Positions 36,276 to 44,367 of a stretch of 64,000 nt of DNA are shown in pieces. The notes beneath the pieces were generated by a model. The model was given only the letters and a program-made list of their open reading frames with translations, had not been told where the DNA came from and did no database searches. The stretch lies in assembly GCA_947632045.1 (NCBI GenBank), contig CANRNQ010000002.1, forward strand, positions 62,001 to 126,000, read 5' to 3'. Both the position numbers and the translations under genes were made by a program. The first letter of the stretch is position 1; every line of letters begins with the position of its first letter. This DNA is from an uncultured Clostridia bacterium (lineage in GTDB: Bacteria > Bacillota > Clostridia > Oscillospirales > Acutalibacteraceae).

Positions 36276-36480
36276 TTACGTCCGGCTCAAGTATGCTGTA
36301 ACGGTGGTGCTTAAAGTCTTCTACCGCGAGAAGTACGGGCTTTTCGTCAGTCACTATTCCGTCGTCCTGAAACTGCGCCGCAATCTCTCGCGCTCTCTTT
36401 GCAACGCCGACAACAAGGGCGTATCTTGTGGTTCTGTTTGCCAGCATATCGTCTATCGAAGGTCTTATCATATTGCTCAT
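36268..36480 (-). CDS. rpoZ: RNA polymerase omega subunit
   Basis: A 70-residue subunit that assists RNA polymerase assembly. Recognised by MIRPSIDDMLANRTTRYALVV-like sequence and AKRAREI. ATG 36480 is preferred to an in-frame TTG two codons upstream, since AAGGAG is 11 bases away, though that TTG (spacing 5) is possible. It is followed directly by priA. Confidence 0.93.
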   Translation of the reverse strand: MSNMIRPSIDDMLANRTTRYALVVGVAKRAREIAAQFQDDGIVTDEKPVLLAVEDFKHHRYSILEPDVNE

Positions 36481-36482
36481 AA

Positions 36483-37085
36483 TCAAAAATTCTCCTTTAT
36501 ATAATCAATCATGTTTGTGCTTTTAAGCCTTTTGCTGTCGATTATCCCGAGTATATCCGCGACGCATTTGTCAATTTCGCCGCAAATCACGATGTAATCG
36601 TATTTGTTAGCATATTCAAGCTCCTCGTCCGCCTTTTTAAGTCGCCTTGCTATGACCTCCTCGCTCTCGGTGCCTCTGCCCCTCAGCCGCTTTTCAAGCG
36701 TGGCTCTGTCGGGCGGAATGAGAAAAATCGAAACGGCGTCGGGTATTTTGCTCTTGACCTGCATTCCCCCCTGAACGTCGATTTCAAGGATAACGTCCTC
36801 GCCGTCCGACACACAGCGCTCGATATAGTCCCTCGGCGTGCCGTAGAGATTGTCGCAGTACTGCGCATATTCAAGCATTTCGCCGTTTTTTATCTTATTT
36901 TCAAATTCCTCTTTGCTCAAAAAGAAATACTCTCTGCCGTGCTCCTCGCCCGGTCTTGGCTGTCTTGTGGTGGCCGACACCGAGAGCCTTACGCTGCCGC
37001 GCGCCTTTAAAAGCGCCTTGACCGTCGTTCCCTTGCCCGAGCCCGAGGGCCCCGAGATTATAACCGCGCTTCCTCTTTTATTCAC
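36483..37085 (-). CDS. gmk: Guanylate kinase
   Basis: Phosphorylates GMP to GDP. P-loop [10 protein letters not shown], then the GMP-binding [12 protein letters not shown] segment, and 200 residues in the short form. I chose the GTG at 37085: AAAAGGAGG is placed exactly 8 bases before it, whereas the ATG at 37118 would add 11 residues overlapping remA and has no ribosome site. The start overlaps the remA stop by 8 bases. Confidence 0.95.
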   Translation of the reverse strand: MNKRGSAVIISGPSGSGKGTTVKALLKARGSVRLSVSATTRQPRPGEEHGREYFFLSKEEFENKIKNGEMLEYAQYCDNLYGTPRDYIERCVSDGEDVILEIDVQGGMQVKSKIPDAVSIFLIPPDRATLEKRLRGRGTESEEVIARRLKKADEELEYANKYDYIVICGEIDKCVADILGIIDSKRLKSTNMIDYIKENF

Positions 37086-37329
37086 CCGCGCCGCCTCCTT
37101 TTGAATTTTTGTTTTCAAAGCTCTCCGCCGTTTTGGCCGAGAGGACTATCATATCGCACTCGGTTATTATGACGGATTTCGTCTTTCTGCCGTAGCTCGC
37201 GTCTATCAGCGTGCCCTGAGCCTTGGCCTCCTGAACCATGCGCTTTATGGGCGCTGAGTCGGGCGACACTATCGCGACTATCTTATCGGCCGAAACAAGG
37301 TTGCCGAAGCCGATATTTATAAGCTGCAT
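37078..37329 (-). CDS. remA: RemA/DUF370 regulatory protein
   Basis: A small DNA-binding regulator; in Bacillus RemA activates matrix and osmoprotection genes. Recognised by [26 protein letters not shown]-type sequence (key residues GFGN and SPDSAP) and [12 protein letters not shown]. 83 residues with a Gly-rich tail. It stands between yicC and gmk, the standard Firmicutes order. Its target in this organism is unknown. Confidence 0.93.
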   Translation of the reverse strand: MQLINIGFGNLVSADKIVAIVSPDSAPIKRMVQEAKAQGTLIDASYGRKTKSVIITECDMIVLSAKTAESFENKNSKGGGAGE

Positions 37330-37345
37330 TATATTCCCCCCGTTT

Positions 37346-38224
37346 TTACTCTATATTCTGTATCTGCTCCCTTATTTTTTCAAGCTCGCCCTTTATGTTG
37401 ACCACAGTATGAGCAAGCTCCGCGTCCTGAACCTTTGAGCCTATCGTGTTCGCCTCGCGGTTCATCTCTTGAAGGATAAAGTCGAGCTTTCTGCCTATCG
37501 CCTCGCCGCTGTCGAGCATTGAAAACATCTGGTCAAAATGGCTGCGCAGTCTGACGGTTTCCTCAGCCACCGCGACCTTGTCGGCAAATATCGCCGCCTC
37601 GGTCAGTATTCTCTGCTCGTCTATCTGCACGCCGTCGAGTATCTCTCTCATTCTATCCTCGAGCTTGCGGCGGTAGCTTTTCACCGTCTGCGGCGACTGC
37701 TCCTCTATATCTTTGACGAGCCTCAACACAGTATCGCTCTTTTCGAGAATATCCTCCTTCATCTTTTCGCCCTCGCGCTCGCGCATTGATATGAAGCGCG
37801 AGAGTGCGTCGTCGAGCACCGTTTGAACGCTCGCCCAAACCGCGTCCTCGTCCTCGGGCGCTTTGTGGACCGTGAATATATCGCCGAAGCGGATAATATC
37901 GCAAAGCGACGGCTCTCCCGAAAGGGAGTAGGTTTCTTTAAGCTCTCTAAGCGCCGAGGCGTAGCCCGCCGCGAGAGAGTGGTTCACCGTCACGCTCGAC
38001 TCCTTTTCCTCGGTATCGTTCACAGAAACGTACACATCGAGCTTTCCCCTTGCGACGCGTTTCTGAATATAGGTTTTCAGTCTTTCCTCAAGAAAGGAAT
38101 AGCTTCTTGTCACACGGCAGCCGAACTCAAAATATCTGTGGTTCACCGATTTTATCTCGACAATTATCTCTCTGCCGTCAACCTTTTGTTCGCTTCGTCC
38201 GAAGCCGGTCATACTGCGTATCAT
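37346..38224 (-). CDS. yicC: YicC-family endoribonuclease
   Basis: YicC/YloC-type RNase, first gene of the housekeeping run. It opens with the hallmark [12 protein letters not shown] and ends with the DUF1866-like C-terminal half ([18 protein letters not shown]). 292 residues. ATG 38224 is chosen over an upstream start at 38251, which lies in the promoter region. A TATAAT-rich stretch (about 38263-38285) between this gene and ansA probably holds divergent promoters, but no well-spaced -35 is visible. Confidence 0.93.
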   Translation of the reverse strand: MIRSMTGFGRSEQKVDGREIIVEIKSVNHRYFEFGCRVTRSYSFLEERLKTYIQKRVARGKLDVYVSVNDTEEKESSVTVNHSLAAGYASALRELKETYSLSGEPSLCDIIRFGDIFTVHKAPEDEDAVWASVQTVLDDALSRFISMREREGEKMKEDILEKSDTVLRLVKDIEEQSPQTVKSYRRKLEDRMREILDGVQIDEQRILTEAAIFADKVAVAEETVRLRSHFDQMFSMLDSGEAIGRKLDFILQEMNREANTIGSKVQDAELAHTVVNIKGELEKIREQIQNIE

Positions 38225-38456
38225 TATATCATTCCTAACAGATTGGCACACTTAGCCAATTTTATATGTTATTATAATAACATTAAATTGCCGCAAATGC
38301 AAGATATGAGGGGCGGATAATTTCAGCAAATGCGAAGTCTTGATTTAAAACGCGGCTTTGGCTTATAATAATTGTGATTTTATTTTGAGATTTTATTTTA
38401 TGCTTACAGTCCTCCTTTTTAGGCGGGGCGGCGATTTGCGATTGGGGCGATAAAAT

Positions 38457-39446
38457 ATGAAAAAAATATTACTTTTAACGACCGGCGGAACCATCTCCTG
38501 CGGAAACGGCGAGGGCGCTCTCGCGCCCGCCCTCAGAGGGAGAGAGCTGCTCGGCTTTATAGACACGGGCGGCTCGGAAATTGAGATAAGCGATCTGCTT
38601 TTCATAGACAGCACCGCCATAAAGCCCGAGCATTGGGAGCTTATCGCAGGCGAGCTCAGGCGCAGAATGTCGGACTTTGACGGCTTTGTTATAACTCACG
38701 GCACGGACACGCTCGCATACACCTCGGCAATGCTCTCGTTTATGCTCAGCAATGCTCAAAAGCCGATAATAATCACCGGCTCGATGAAGACAATGTACGA
38801 GAGTGAAAGCGACGCTCCTAAAAATCTATCGGACGCGATAAAGGCCGCGGAATGTGGGATAAGCGGGGTTTACGTCGTGTTCGGCGGCAAAATAATAAAT
38901 GGCACGAGGGCTTATAAAAGCTCGGCTTCAAGTGAAGACGGATTTGTTTCGCTTGGCGCGCCCTATGCGGGGGAGATTAAGTCCGGCAGGGCGGTCTTTT
39001 TTGCAGGCGGCGCGCCTCCGCGCTCAGCGACCGAATTTAAATACGGCGGCGAGAGCCTCTCCTCCAAGACCGCCATAATAACCGTCGTGCCATCAAGCGG
39101 CGGCGAGCTTATAAGGCTTTGCGCCGACTCAGGCTATAAGGGCATAGTTTTGTGCGGCTACGGCTGCGGCGGAATACCCGACGACAAATGGTCAAGGGCC
39201 ATAGAATACGCCGCGTCGCTCGGAGTTGTAATCGTCATGGTTTCTCAGTGCCGAAACGCCGCGATAGAACATTCTCGGTACGCCGTCGGAGGGGATTTTG
39301 AGCGCCTTGGTATAATCTCGGCTCGCGATATGACGATAGAGTGCGCGTACTGCAAGCTTTTATTGCTTGAAAGCGTTTATAAAGGCGATACAAACAGGAT
39401 AAGGAGCGAATTTGAAAAAAATATCTGCGGCGAGCTTGCCGAATGA
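38457..39446 (+). CDS. ansA: L-asparaginase (type I)
   Basis: Hydrolyses L-asparagine to aspartate and ammonia. 329 residues, no signal peptide, so cytoplasmic. Catalytic Thr motifs are TTGGTISCG near the N-terminus and ITHGTDTLAYT (about 78-88), plus TGSMKTM. The C-terminal domain includes CGYGCGGIP. It is divergent from yicC, and GGGGCG-type sequence precedes the ATG. It stands alone, 90 bp before yebC, which has its own promoter. Confidence 0.93.
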   Translation: MKKILLLTTGGTISCGNGEGALAPALRGRELLGFIDTGGSEIEISDLLFIDSTAIKPEHWELIAGELRRRMSDFDGFVITHGTDTLAYTSAMLSFMLSNAQKPIIITGSMKTMYESESDAPKNLSDAIKAAECGISGVYVVFGGKIINGTRAYKSSASSEDGFVSLGAPYAGEIKSGRAVFFAGGAPPRSATEFKYGGESLSSKTAIITVVPSSGGELIRLCADSGYKGIVLCGYGCGGIPDDKWSRAIEYAASLGVVIVMVSQCRNAAIEHSRYAVGGDFERLGIISARDMTIECAYCKLLLLESVYKGDTNRIRSEFEKNICGELAE

Positions 39447-39469
39447 GCGGCGCTCAAGCTATGTAACGG

Positions 39470-39498
39470 TTGCAAAGACAAAATATTTGTGATAGAAT
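39470..39498 (+). promoter_or_regulatory. Sigma-A-type promoter for yebC
   Basis: TTGCAA (39470-39475), 17 bp spacer, TAGAAT (39493-39498), placed 38 bp before the start codon. Confidence 0.7.
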
Positions 39499-39536
39499 TA
39501 AGCAGAATGTTTTTTTTCACAGGAGGAATAGCTTTT

Positions 39537-40271
39537 ATGTCAGGACATAACAAATGGAGCACGATAAAGCAGAAAAAGGGTAAGAACGACGCTGCGAGAG
39601 CCAAGGTATTCACCAAGATAGGCAGGGAGCTTGCCGTTGCTGTGCGCGACGGAGGAAGCGCCGACCCGAGCGTAAACTCAAAGCTTCGCGACTGCATAGC
39701 AAAGGCAAAGGCTAACAACGTACCCAACGACAATATTGAGAGGATAATCAAGAAGGCCTCGGGCGAGGGCAACGCGAACAACTACGAGGCTATCACATAT
39801 GAGGGCTACGGCCCGGGCGGCATTGCCGTTATAGTTGAAACCCTCACCGACAACAAAAACAGAACCGCCGCCGACGTTCGCCACGCCTTTGACAAGAACG
39901 GCGGAAACATGGGCGCTCCGGGCTGCGTTACGTTTATGTTTGAGCAAAAGGGTGTGCTTGTGGTTGACCGAGAGGAGTGCGACTTTGACGAGGACAAGGT
40001 CATGGAGGACGCTCTTGAAGCCGGAGCCGCAGACTTTCAGGCCGACGACGATGTGTTTGAGATATTCACCGAGCCGGACGATTTTTCGGGCGTGAACGAC
40101 GATCTTTCGGGCAAGGGATACACCTTCGCCTCGGCCGAGGTGGAGATGGTACCGAGCACCTACTCAAAGCTCTCGGACGAGGAGCAGCTTACCAAGATGC
40201 AGAAGCTTCTTGATATGCTTGAGGACAACGACGACGTTCAAAACGTTTGGCACAATTGGGAGATGGATTAA
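39537..40271 (+). CDS. yebC: YebC/TACO1-family translational or transcriptional regulator
   Basis: A cytoplasmic YebC/PmpR-type protein; the family has been linked to transcription control and to translation of proline-rich stretches. It begins MSGHNKWSTIKQKKGKNDAARAK-like (key residues GHNKWSTIK) and continues with the GGxxP-like YEGYGPGGIAVIVE core. 244 residues. ATG 39537 follows AGGAGGA; an in-frame start at 39489 lies inside the promoter. A strong terminator follows directly. Confidence 0.95.
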   Translation: MSGHNKWSTIKQKKGKNDAARAKVFTKIGRELAVAVRDGGSADPSVNSKLRDCIAKAKANNVPNDNIERIIKKASGEGNANNYEAITYEGYGPGGIAVIVETLTDNKNRTAADVRHAFDKNGGNMGAPGCVTFMFEQKGVLVVDREECDFDEDKVMEDALEAGAADFQADDDVFEIFTEPDDFSGVNDDLSGKGYTFASAEVEMVPSTYSKLSDEEQLTKMQKLLDMLEDNDDVQNVWHNWEMD

Positions 40272-40297
40272 AAGGGGCTGCAAGCCCCTTTTTAATT
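40271..40297 (+). terminator. Rho-independent terminator of yebC
   Basis: AAAGGGGCT-GCA-AGCCCCTTT stem (9 bp) followed by a T-rich run, starting at the stop codon. Confidence 0.9.
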
Positions 40298-40318
40298 CCC
40301 TTAAAATTATAATATTTT

Positions 40319-40508
40319 ATTTTGCGGGCTTTGGACCGCAGTCGGCGCTGCTGCGCAGCGGGACTGCTACTTTAGATATTATTTATTTGCAGGAGGAGCT
40401 TCGCTCCTCCTGCACCTCCACCTTCTCGCTCAGATACATTTTGGGACTGAGCTTTTATGTCCGTAAATAGATTTATATAACGAATTTAAAATAATGGGAG
40501 TGGAGCTC
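40319..40508 (+). repeat. 190 bp hairpin-rich repeat, copy 1
   Basis: Nearly identical (two differences seen, at about 40368 and 40460) to 40547-40736. It contains a perfect 11 bp hairpin GCAGGAGGAGC-TTC-GCTCCTCCTGC (40389-40413) and a nested stem around 40338-40367 (GCAGTC...GACTGC enclosing CGCTGC/GCAGCG). It ends in GGGAGTGGAGCTC. No open frame with a ribosome site fills it. Confidence 0.9.
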
Positions 40509-40546
40509 CTGCAATGACCGCTTGTTTTGCGGGATAATACTCCCTT

Positions 40547-40736
40547 GCTTTGCGGGCTTTGGACCGCAGTCGGCGCTGCTGCGCAGCGGGACTGCTGCTT
40601 TAGATATTATTTATTTGCAGGAGGAGCTTCGCTCCTCCTGCACCTCCACCTTCTCGCTCAGATACATTTTGGGACTGAGCTTTTATATCCGTAAATAGAT
40701 TTATATAACGAATTTAAAATAATGGGAGTGGAGCTC
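40547..40736 (+). repeat. 190 bp hairpin-rich repeat, copy 2
   Basis: Second copy, 228 bp downstream of the first, with the same two hairpins and the same GGGAGTGGAGCTC end. A degenerate third remnant at about 40785-40848 keeps only a GGGAGC/GCTCCC stem, CTTGTTTTGCGGG and the GGAGTGGAGCTC end. This points to repeated tandem duplication. The gap 40272-40915 has no gene that I can support. Confidence 0.9.
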
Positions 40737-40915
40737 TCCCTAAAACCCCCTTATTTTGCGGACTAAAATGTAATTTTTTGGGGAGCTGCGCTCCCGCTAA
40801 AGCCTCTTGTTTTGCGGGTTGAAACGGAATTTTAGGGGAGTGGAGCTCACAAAAATAAAATATTTTGTTTAGATAAGACGGCAAAGCGATTTGGCGCGCA
40901 GAGGAAAATTAAAAT

Positions 40916-41881
40916 ATGAGAGAGATAACCGTAAACAAAAACGACGCAGGTCAGCGCCTTGATAAATTTCTGAGCAAGAGATTTTCGGCCTTGCCAAAGT
41001 CTATGATGTATATGTATATACGCAAAAAGTGTATAAAGGTAAACGGCAGGAGGGCTGAAATAAGCACTATGCTCCGCGAGGGAGATGTGATAAGGCTGTT
41101 TATCAAGGACGAGTTCGTCGACTCGCAGCCCAAGAAGGCTCAATACGACTTTATGAAGGCTCCGGCAAAGCTCGACATTGTGTATGAGGACAAGAACATA
41201 ATAATACTCGATAAGAAGCAGGGGGTTATCGTCCACCCGGACGGCTCGTATCACTTTGACAGCCTCGTATCGAGGCTAAAGCACTATCTCTACCTTAAGG
41301 GAGAATACGACCCGAATACCGAGCAGAGCTTTGCCCCCGCCCTTGCGAACAGGATAGACCGCAACACAGGCGGGCTCGTTATAGGGGCAAAGAATGCCGA
41401 GGCTCTGCGCGAGCTGAATTTGAGGATAAAAAACAGGGATATAGAGAAATATTATCTCTGCGTGGCTCACGGCATATTTGACAAAAAAGAGGACACGCTC
41501 AGCTCCTATATGATAAAGGACGAAGGGCTCAACAGGGTGCGTGTGTTCAACGATTTTATAGACGGCGGCAAGCCCATGACAACGTTTTACCGCGTTTTGG
41601 AGGAATACGCAGACAACACCTCGCTTTTAGAGGTCGAGCTGATAACCGGCAGGACGCATCAGATAAGGGCGCACCTTGCGAGTATAGGTCACCCTCTGTG
41701 CGGGGATATAAAATACGGCAAGCTTGAAAACGCAAACAGCGATTACAAATATCAGGCTCTTTACGCCTACAAGCTGAAATTTAATTTCAGCGACGGCCCT
41801 CTCGGCTATTTAAACGGCAGAGAGTTTAAGGCGCGGGACGTAAAATTTATTATGAAAAACGGCAAGGCTCTGTCGGTATAA
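40916..41881 (+). CDS. RluA-family pseudouridine synthase
   Basis: Isomerises uridine to pseudouridine in rRNA. An N-terminal S4 RNA-binding domain (about 1-65; AGQRLDKFLSKRF) is followed by the catalytic domain with the Asp signature NRIDRNTGGLV (about 146-156) and GRTHQIRAHLA. 321 residues, most like RluC/RluD. Which rRNA position is modified cannot be told from sequence. Ribosome site GAGGAAA. Its 3' end doubles as half of a terminator. Confidence 0.93.
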   Translation: MREITVNKNDAGQRLDKFLSKRFSALPKSMMYMYIRKKCIKVNGRRAEISTMLREGDVIRLFIKDEFVDSQPKKAQYDFMKAPAKLDIVYEDKNIIILDKKQGVIVHPDGSYHFDSLVSRLKHYLYLKGEYDPNTEQSFAPALANRIDRNTGGLVIGAKNAEALRELNLRIKNRDIEKYYLCVAHGIFDKKEDTLSSYMIKDEGLNRVRVFNDFIDGGKPMTTFYRVLEEYADNTSLLEVELITGRTHQIRAHLASIGHPLCGDIKYGKLENANSDYKYQALYAYKLKFNFSDGPLGYLNGREFKARDVKFIMKNGKALSV

Positions 41882-41903
41882 CGGGGCTTTGCCGCTTTTT
41901 TAT
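41861..41903 (+). terminator. Terminator overlapping the end of the pseudouridine synthase gene
   Basis: The coding sequence GGCAAGGCTCTG pairs (with G:T pairs) with CGGGGCTTTGCC just past the stop (to 41893), followed by a T run. Confidence 0.75.
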
Positions 41904-41922
41904 TCTCCGCTGCTTTTTAATT

Positions 41923-42885
41923 TTAATGCGCCGCCATAGCCGCGGCGAGGGTGAACCGAGTTTTCTCCCAATTCAGAGCCTTATCAAAATTTTTATTATA
42001 ATCGGAAATCGACATTCCTGCGGTCGCTTCGCTCTTTAAGACAAGCTCCACGCAAACGGCTGGCCTTTTCATCTCACCTCTGAACCAGTTTTCAAGCCCT
42101 CCGCCATAGTCGTTTACGTCGCCCGTGACCGGACACAGGTAATACCCGCACTCCGCTTCAAGGGCGGTCGCAAGTCTCTTATCGCCCTCTACCTCGCCGT
42201 TTGCCGCATCTCTCCAGAAAATACAGTTTCCCGCCATATGCATATCAAGCAGCCACTCAAAGCTGTTTTCTCGGCACAATTTCATAATATTCCTCGTTTC
42301 CGCCTCGCTCGCCGCTCTTGGCCCCTTTTGCCGACTTTTATCGGATATATCGCTCCAATAAAACGGAAAGTTCGCGTTAAGGTTTACGTTGTTCGCGTTG
42401 TTTTTATAATGCTCTCTGTCAAAGCCGCCCGCCGTCTTTGTCTTAGGCTTTTCGCCGGAGTTGCAGATGTCCATACCGTCGGGATTGCAATCGGGCGCTA
42501 TGTAAAGCGTGTATTCGTTTAAAAGCTCCCTCATATTATATTTTCCGTACAGTCCGCTGTCGGAGCTGTACGCCCGACAATACTCCTCAACGCAGAGCAG
42601 AGTAAAGCTCACCGTTATATGCTCCCTCGCGTGAAGTCCCGCGATGACGCACGCCTTTTTGCCGCCTTTGCCGAGAATTATCAGCGGGATATTTTTGCCT
42701 TTTACGCTGCTTCCGATTGAGCCGAGCTTTATCAAATCGGGGTATTTTTCCGCAAGCAGTTTTATATCCTCGTAAACCCTCGACGAGGTATAGAGCTTTT
42801 CTCTGTCGATTATGCCGTTGTTGTAAAAGAGGGCGGCGAAGCACAATGATGTCGCTGCCGCTGCAATCATGGCTATGAAAAGCAA
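41923..42885 (-). CDS. M14-family zinc carboxypeptidase
   Basis: An exported or membrane-bound peptidase of the carboxypeptidase A / gamma-D-glutamyl-meso-DAP peptidase superfamily. An N-terminal hydrophobic segment (about 1-22), zinc motif HAREH (H85, E88), CNPDGMD, NLNANFPFYW, a third ligand in DMHMAG and a catalytic Glu in CVELVLK. It may act on peptidoglycan stem peptides. The only conventional start in the right place is a TTG at 42885 without a nearby ribosome site; a perfect AGGAGGAG lies about 25 bases upstream and would fit an AUA start. It is the lone minus gene between two plus blocks. Confidence 0.85.
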   Translation of the reverse strand: MLFIAMIAAAATSLCFAALFYNNGIIDREKLYTSSRVYEDIKLLAEKYPDLIKLGSIGSSVKGKNIPLIILGKGGKKACVIAGLHAREHITVSFTLLCVEEYCRAYSSDSGLYGKYNMRELLNEYTLYIAPDCNPDGMDICNSGEKPKTKTAGGFDREHYKNNANNVNLNANFPFYWSDISDKSRQKGPRAASEAETRNIMKLCRENSFEWLLDMHMAGNCIFWRDAANGEVEGDKRLATALEAECGYYLCPVTGDVNDYGGGLENWFRGEMKRPAVCVELVLKSEATAGMSISDYNKNFDKALNWEKTRFTLAAAMAAH

Positions 42886-42986
42886 ATTTCGCTTTATCTT
42901 TTTTATTATTACTCCTCCTCTCGCCGCCGCCCCCGCGTTACATTTCTATGCTGAATTAAGCTATGAAAATACAAGGCAAAAATATG

Positions 42987-43015
42987 TTGACAAACCACGA
43001 TAAGTGTATTATATT
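42987..43015 (+). promoter_or_regulatory. Consensus promoter of the GntR/ABC operon
   Basis: Perfect TTGACA (42987-42992), 17 bp spacer, TATATT (43010-43015). Confidence 0.85.
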
Positions 43016-43017
43016 AA

Positions 43018-43040
43018 TTGTAGTACAAGAAATAGTACAA
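43018..43040 (+). promoter_or_regulatory. Probable GntR (YtrA-type) operator
   Basis: Just after the -10 box: the palindrome TTGTAGTACAA (43018-43028), followed by a second TAGTACAA at 43033-43040. Its position over the transcription start, ahead of a YtrA-type regulator gene, suggests autorepression. Confidence 0.65.
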
Positions 43041-43099
43041 TTCACATTTATCGGGAGGTGAAAAAACCGACAGATAAAAACAGTGAAAGGGATGATTTT

Positions 43100-43471
43100 A
43101 TGTTCTCGTTAAATTTTGAAAGCCACGAGCCTATATACGAACAGCTATACAACAACGTGGTCAAGCTTATCGCCCTCGGCGTTTTAAAGCAGGACGAGCG
43201 CCTGCCCACAGTGCGCGCGCTCGCCAAGGAGTTAGGCATAAATCCCAACACGGTCGCAAAGGCATATCAAATGCTCGAGCGCGACGGAGTTATATATTCC
43301 TTTATAGGCAAGGGCTCGTTCGTGTCAAGCGGACGCTCGTCCGAACAGCTTAAGCTCATGACCGCGAAAAAACAGCTGTCGGACGCAATAGACAAGACGG
43401 TGGAGCTGGGTATGACTCGGGACGACATTCTTCGGCTTGTCAGGGAATACTTTGAAGGAGGGAAAAAGTAA
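43100..43471 (+). CDS. GntR-family regulator, YtrA subfamily
   Basis: A short (123-residue) GntR repressor: winged helix with PIYEQLYNNVVKLIA, LPTVRALAKELGINPNTVAKAYQ, then a small C-terminal helix pair instead of a ligand domain. YtrA-type repressors sit in front of ABC genes and are relieved by cell-wall-active compounds. ATG 43100 (AAGGG upstream) fits family starts; an upstream frame to 43004 runs through the promoter. It overlaps the ABC gene by one base. Confidence 0.93.
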   Translation: MFSLNFESHEPIYEQLYNNVVKLIALGVLKQDERLPTVRALAKELGINPNTVAKAYQMLERDGVIYSFIGKGSFVSSGRSSEQLKLMTAKKQLSDAIDKTVELGMTRDDILRLVREYFEGGKK

Positions 43472-44367
43472 TGATAGCGCTTTATAATATTACAAAAAAA
43501 TTCGGCTCTCTTGAGGCGCTCAAGGAGGTGAGCCTGAGCGTTGACGACGGGAGTATTCTCGGGCTTCTCGGCTCGAACGGCTCGGGAAAATCAACTATGC
43601 TGAGGCTCATCGCCGGAGTGTATAAGCCGGACCATGGTGAAATCATGATAGACGGCATGGAGAGCTTTGAAAACATTGATACCAAGGACAAGGTCTTTTT
43701 CGTCAGCGATTACCCGTATTTTTATAACGATTCCACAGTTAAAAACACCGCCGGACTGTACAAGAGGCTTTACAGCGGCTGGAGCGATGAAAAATACTCC
43801 CGCCTCTGCGCGACGTTTCCGATCGACCAAAACGCCAAAATAATCAATATGTCAAAGGGTATGCAAAGGCAGGCGGCGCTGATACTGGCGCTTAGCTGTC
43901 AGCCGAAATACCTTTTGCTCGACGAGATATTCGACGGGCTTGACCCTGTTGTTAGAATGCTTGTCAAAAAGCTGATAATCGACGACGTGACAGAGGGCAT
44001 GAGCGTTATAATAGCCTCGCACAATCTGCGCGAGCTCGAGGATTTTTGCGACCATGTGGCTCTGCTGCACTGCGGCAGGCTGCTGTTCAAAAACGAGCTT
44101 GACGATGCGAAAATCGGCATAACCAAGGTTCAGGCGGCGTTTAAGAGCTCTTTGAGCGAGTACGATATGGAGGGTCTTGAGATATTGGATTCGAGCGTAC
44201 ACGGTCAGCTTTACAAAATGATCATAAGAGGAAAGCAGGACGAGGTTCTCGCAAGGCTGCGTACTCTTGAGCCTCTGTTCATCGAGGCTTTGCCGCTGTC
44301 GCTTGAGGAGGTATTTATTTATGAAATGGAGGGTGCGGGATATGACGTCGGCAATATTATCGGATAA
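43471..44367 (+). CDS. ABC transporter ATP-binding protein
   Basis: Cytoplasmic ATPase of a YtrB-like exporter. Walker A GLLGSNGSGKST, Walker B YLLLDEIFDGLD and H-loop ASHNLRELE are present. The signature motif reads MSKGMQRQ rather than LSGGQ, as in many YtrB-type ATPases. 298 residues, with a C-terminal extra domain of about 80 residues. It overlaps the permease gene by 26 bases. Confidence 0.94.
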   Translation: MIALYNITKKFGSLEALKEVSLSVDDGSILGLLGSNGSGKSTMLRLIAGVYKPDHGEIMIDGMESFENIDTKDKVFFVSDYPYFYNDSTVKNTAGLYKRLYSGWSDEKYSRLCATFPIDQNAKIINMSKGMQRQAALILALSCQPKYLLLDEIFDGLDPVVRMLVKKLIIDDVTEGMSVIIASHNLRELEDFCDHVALLHCGRLLFKNELDDAKIGITKVQAAFKSSLSEYDMEGLEILDSSVHGQLYKMIIRGKQDEVLARLRTLEPLFIEALPLSLEEVFIYEMEGAGYDVGNIIG

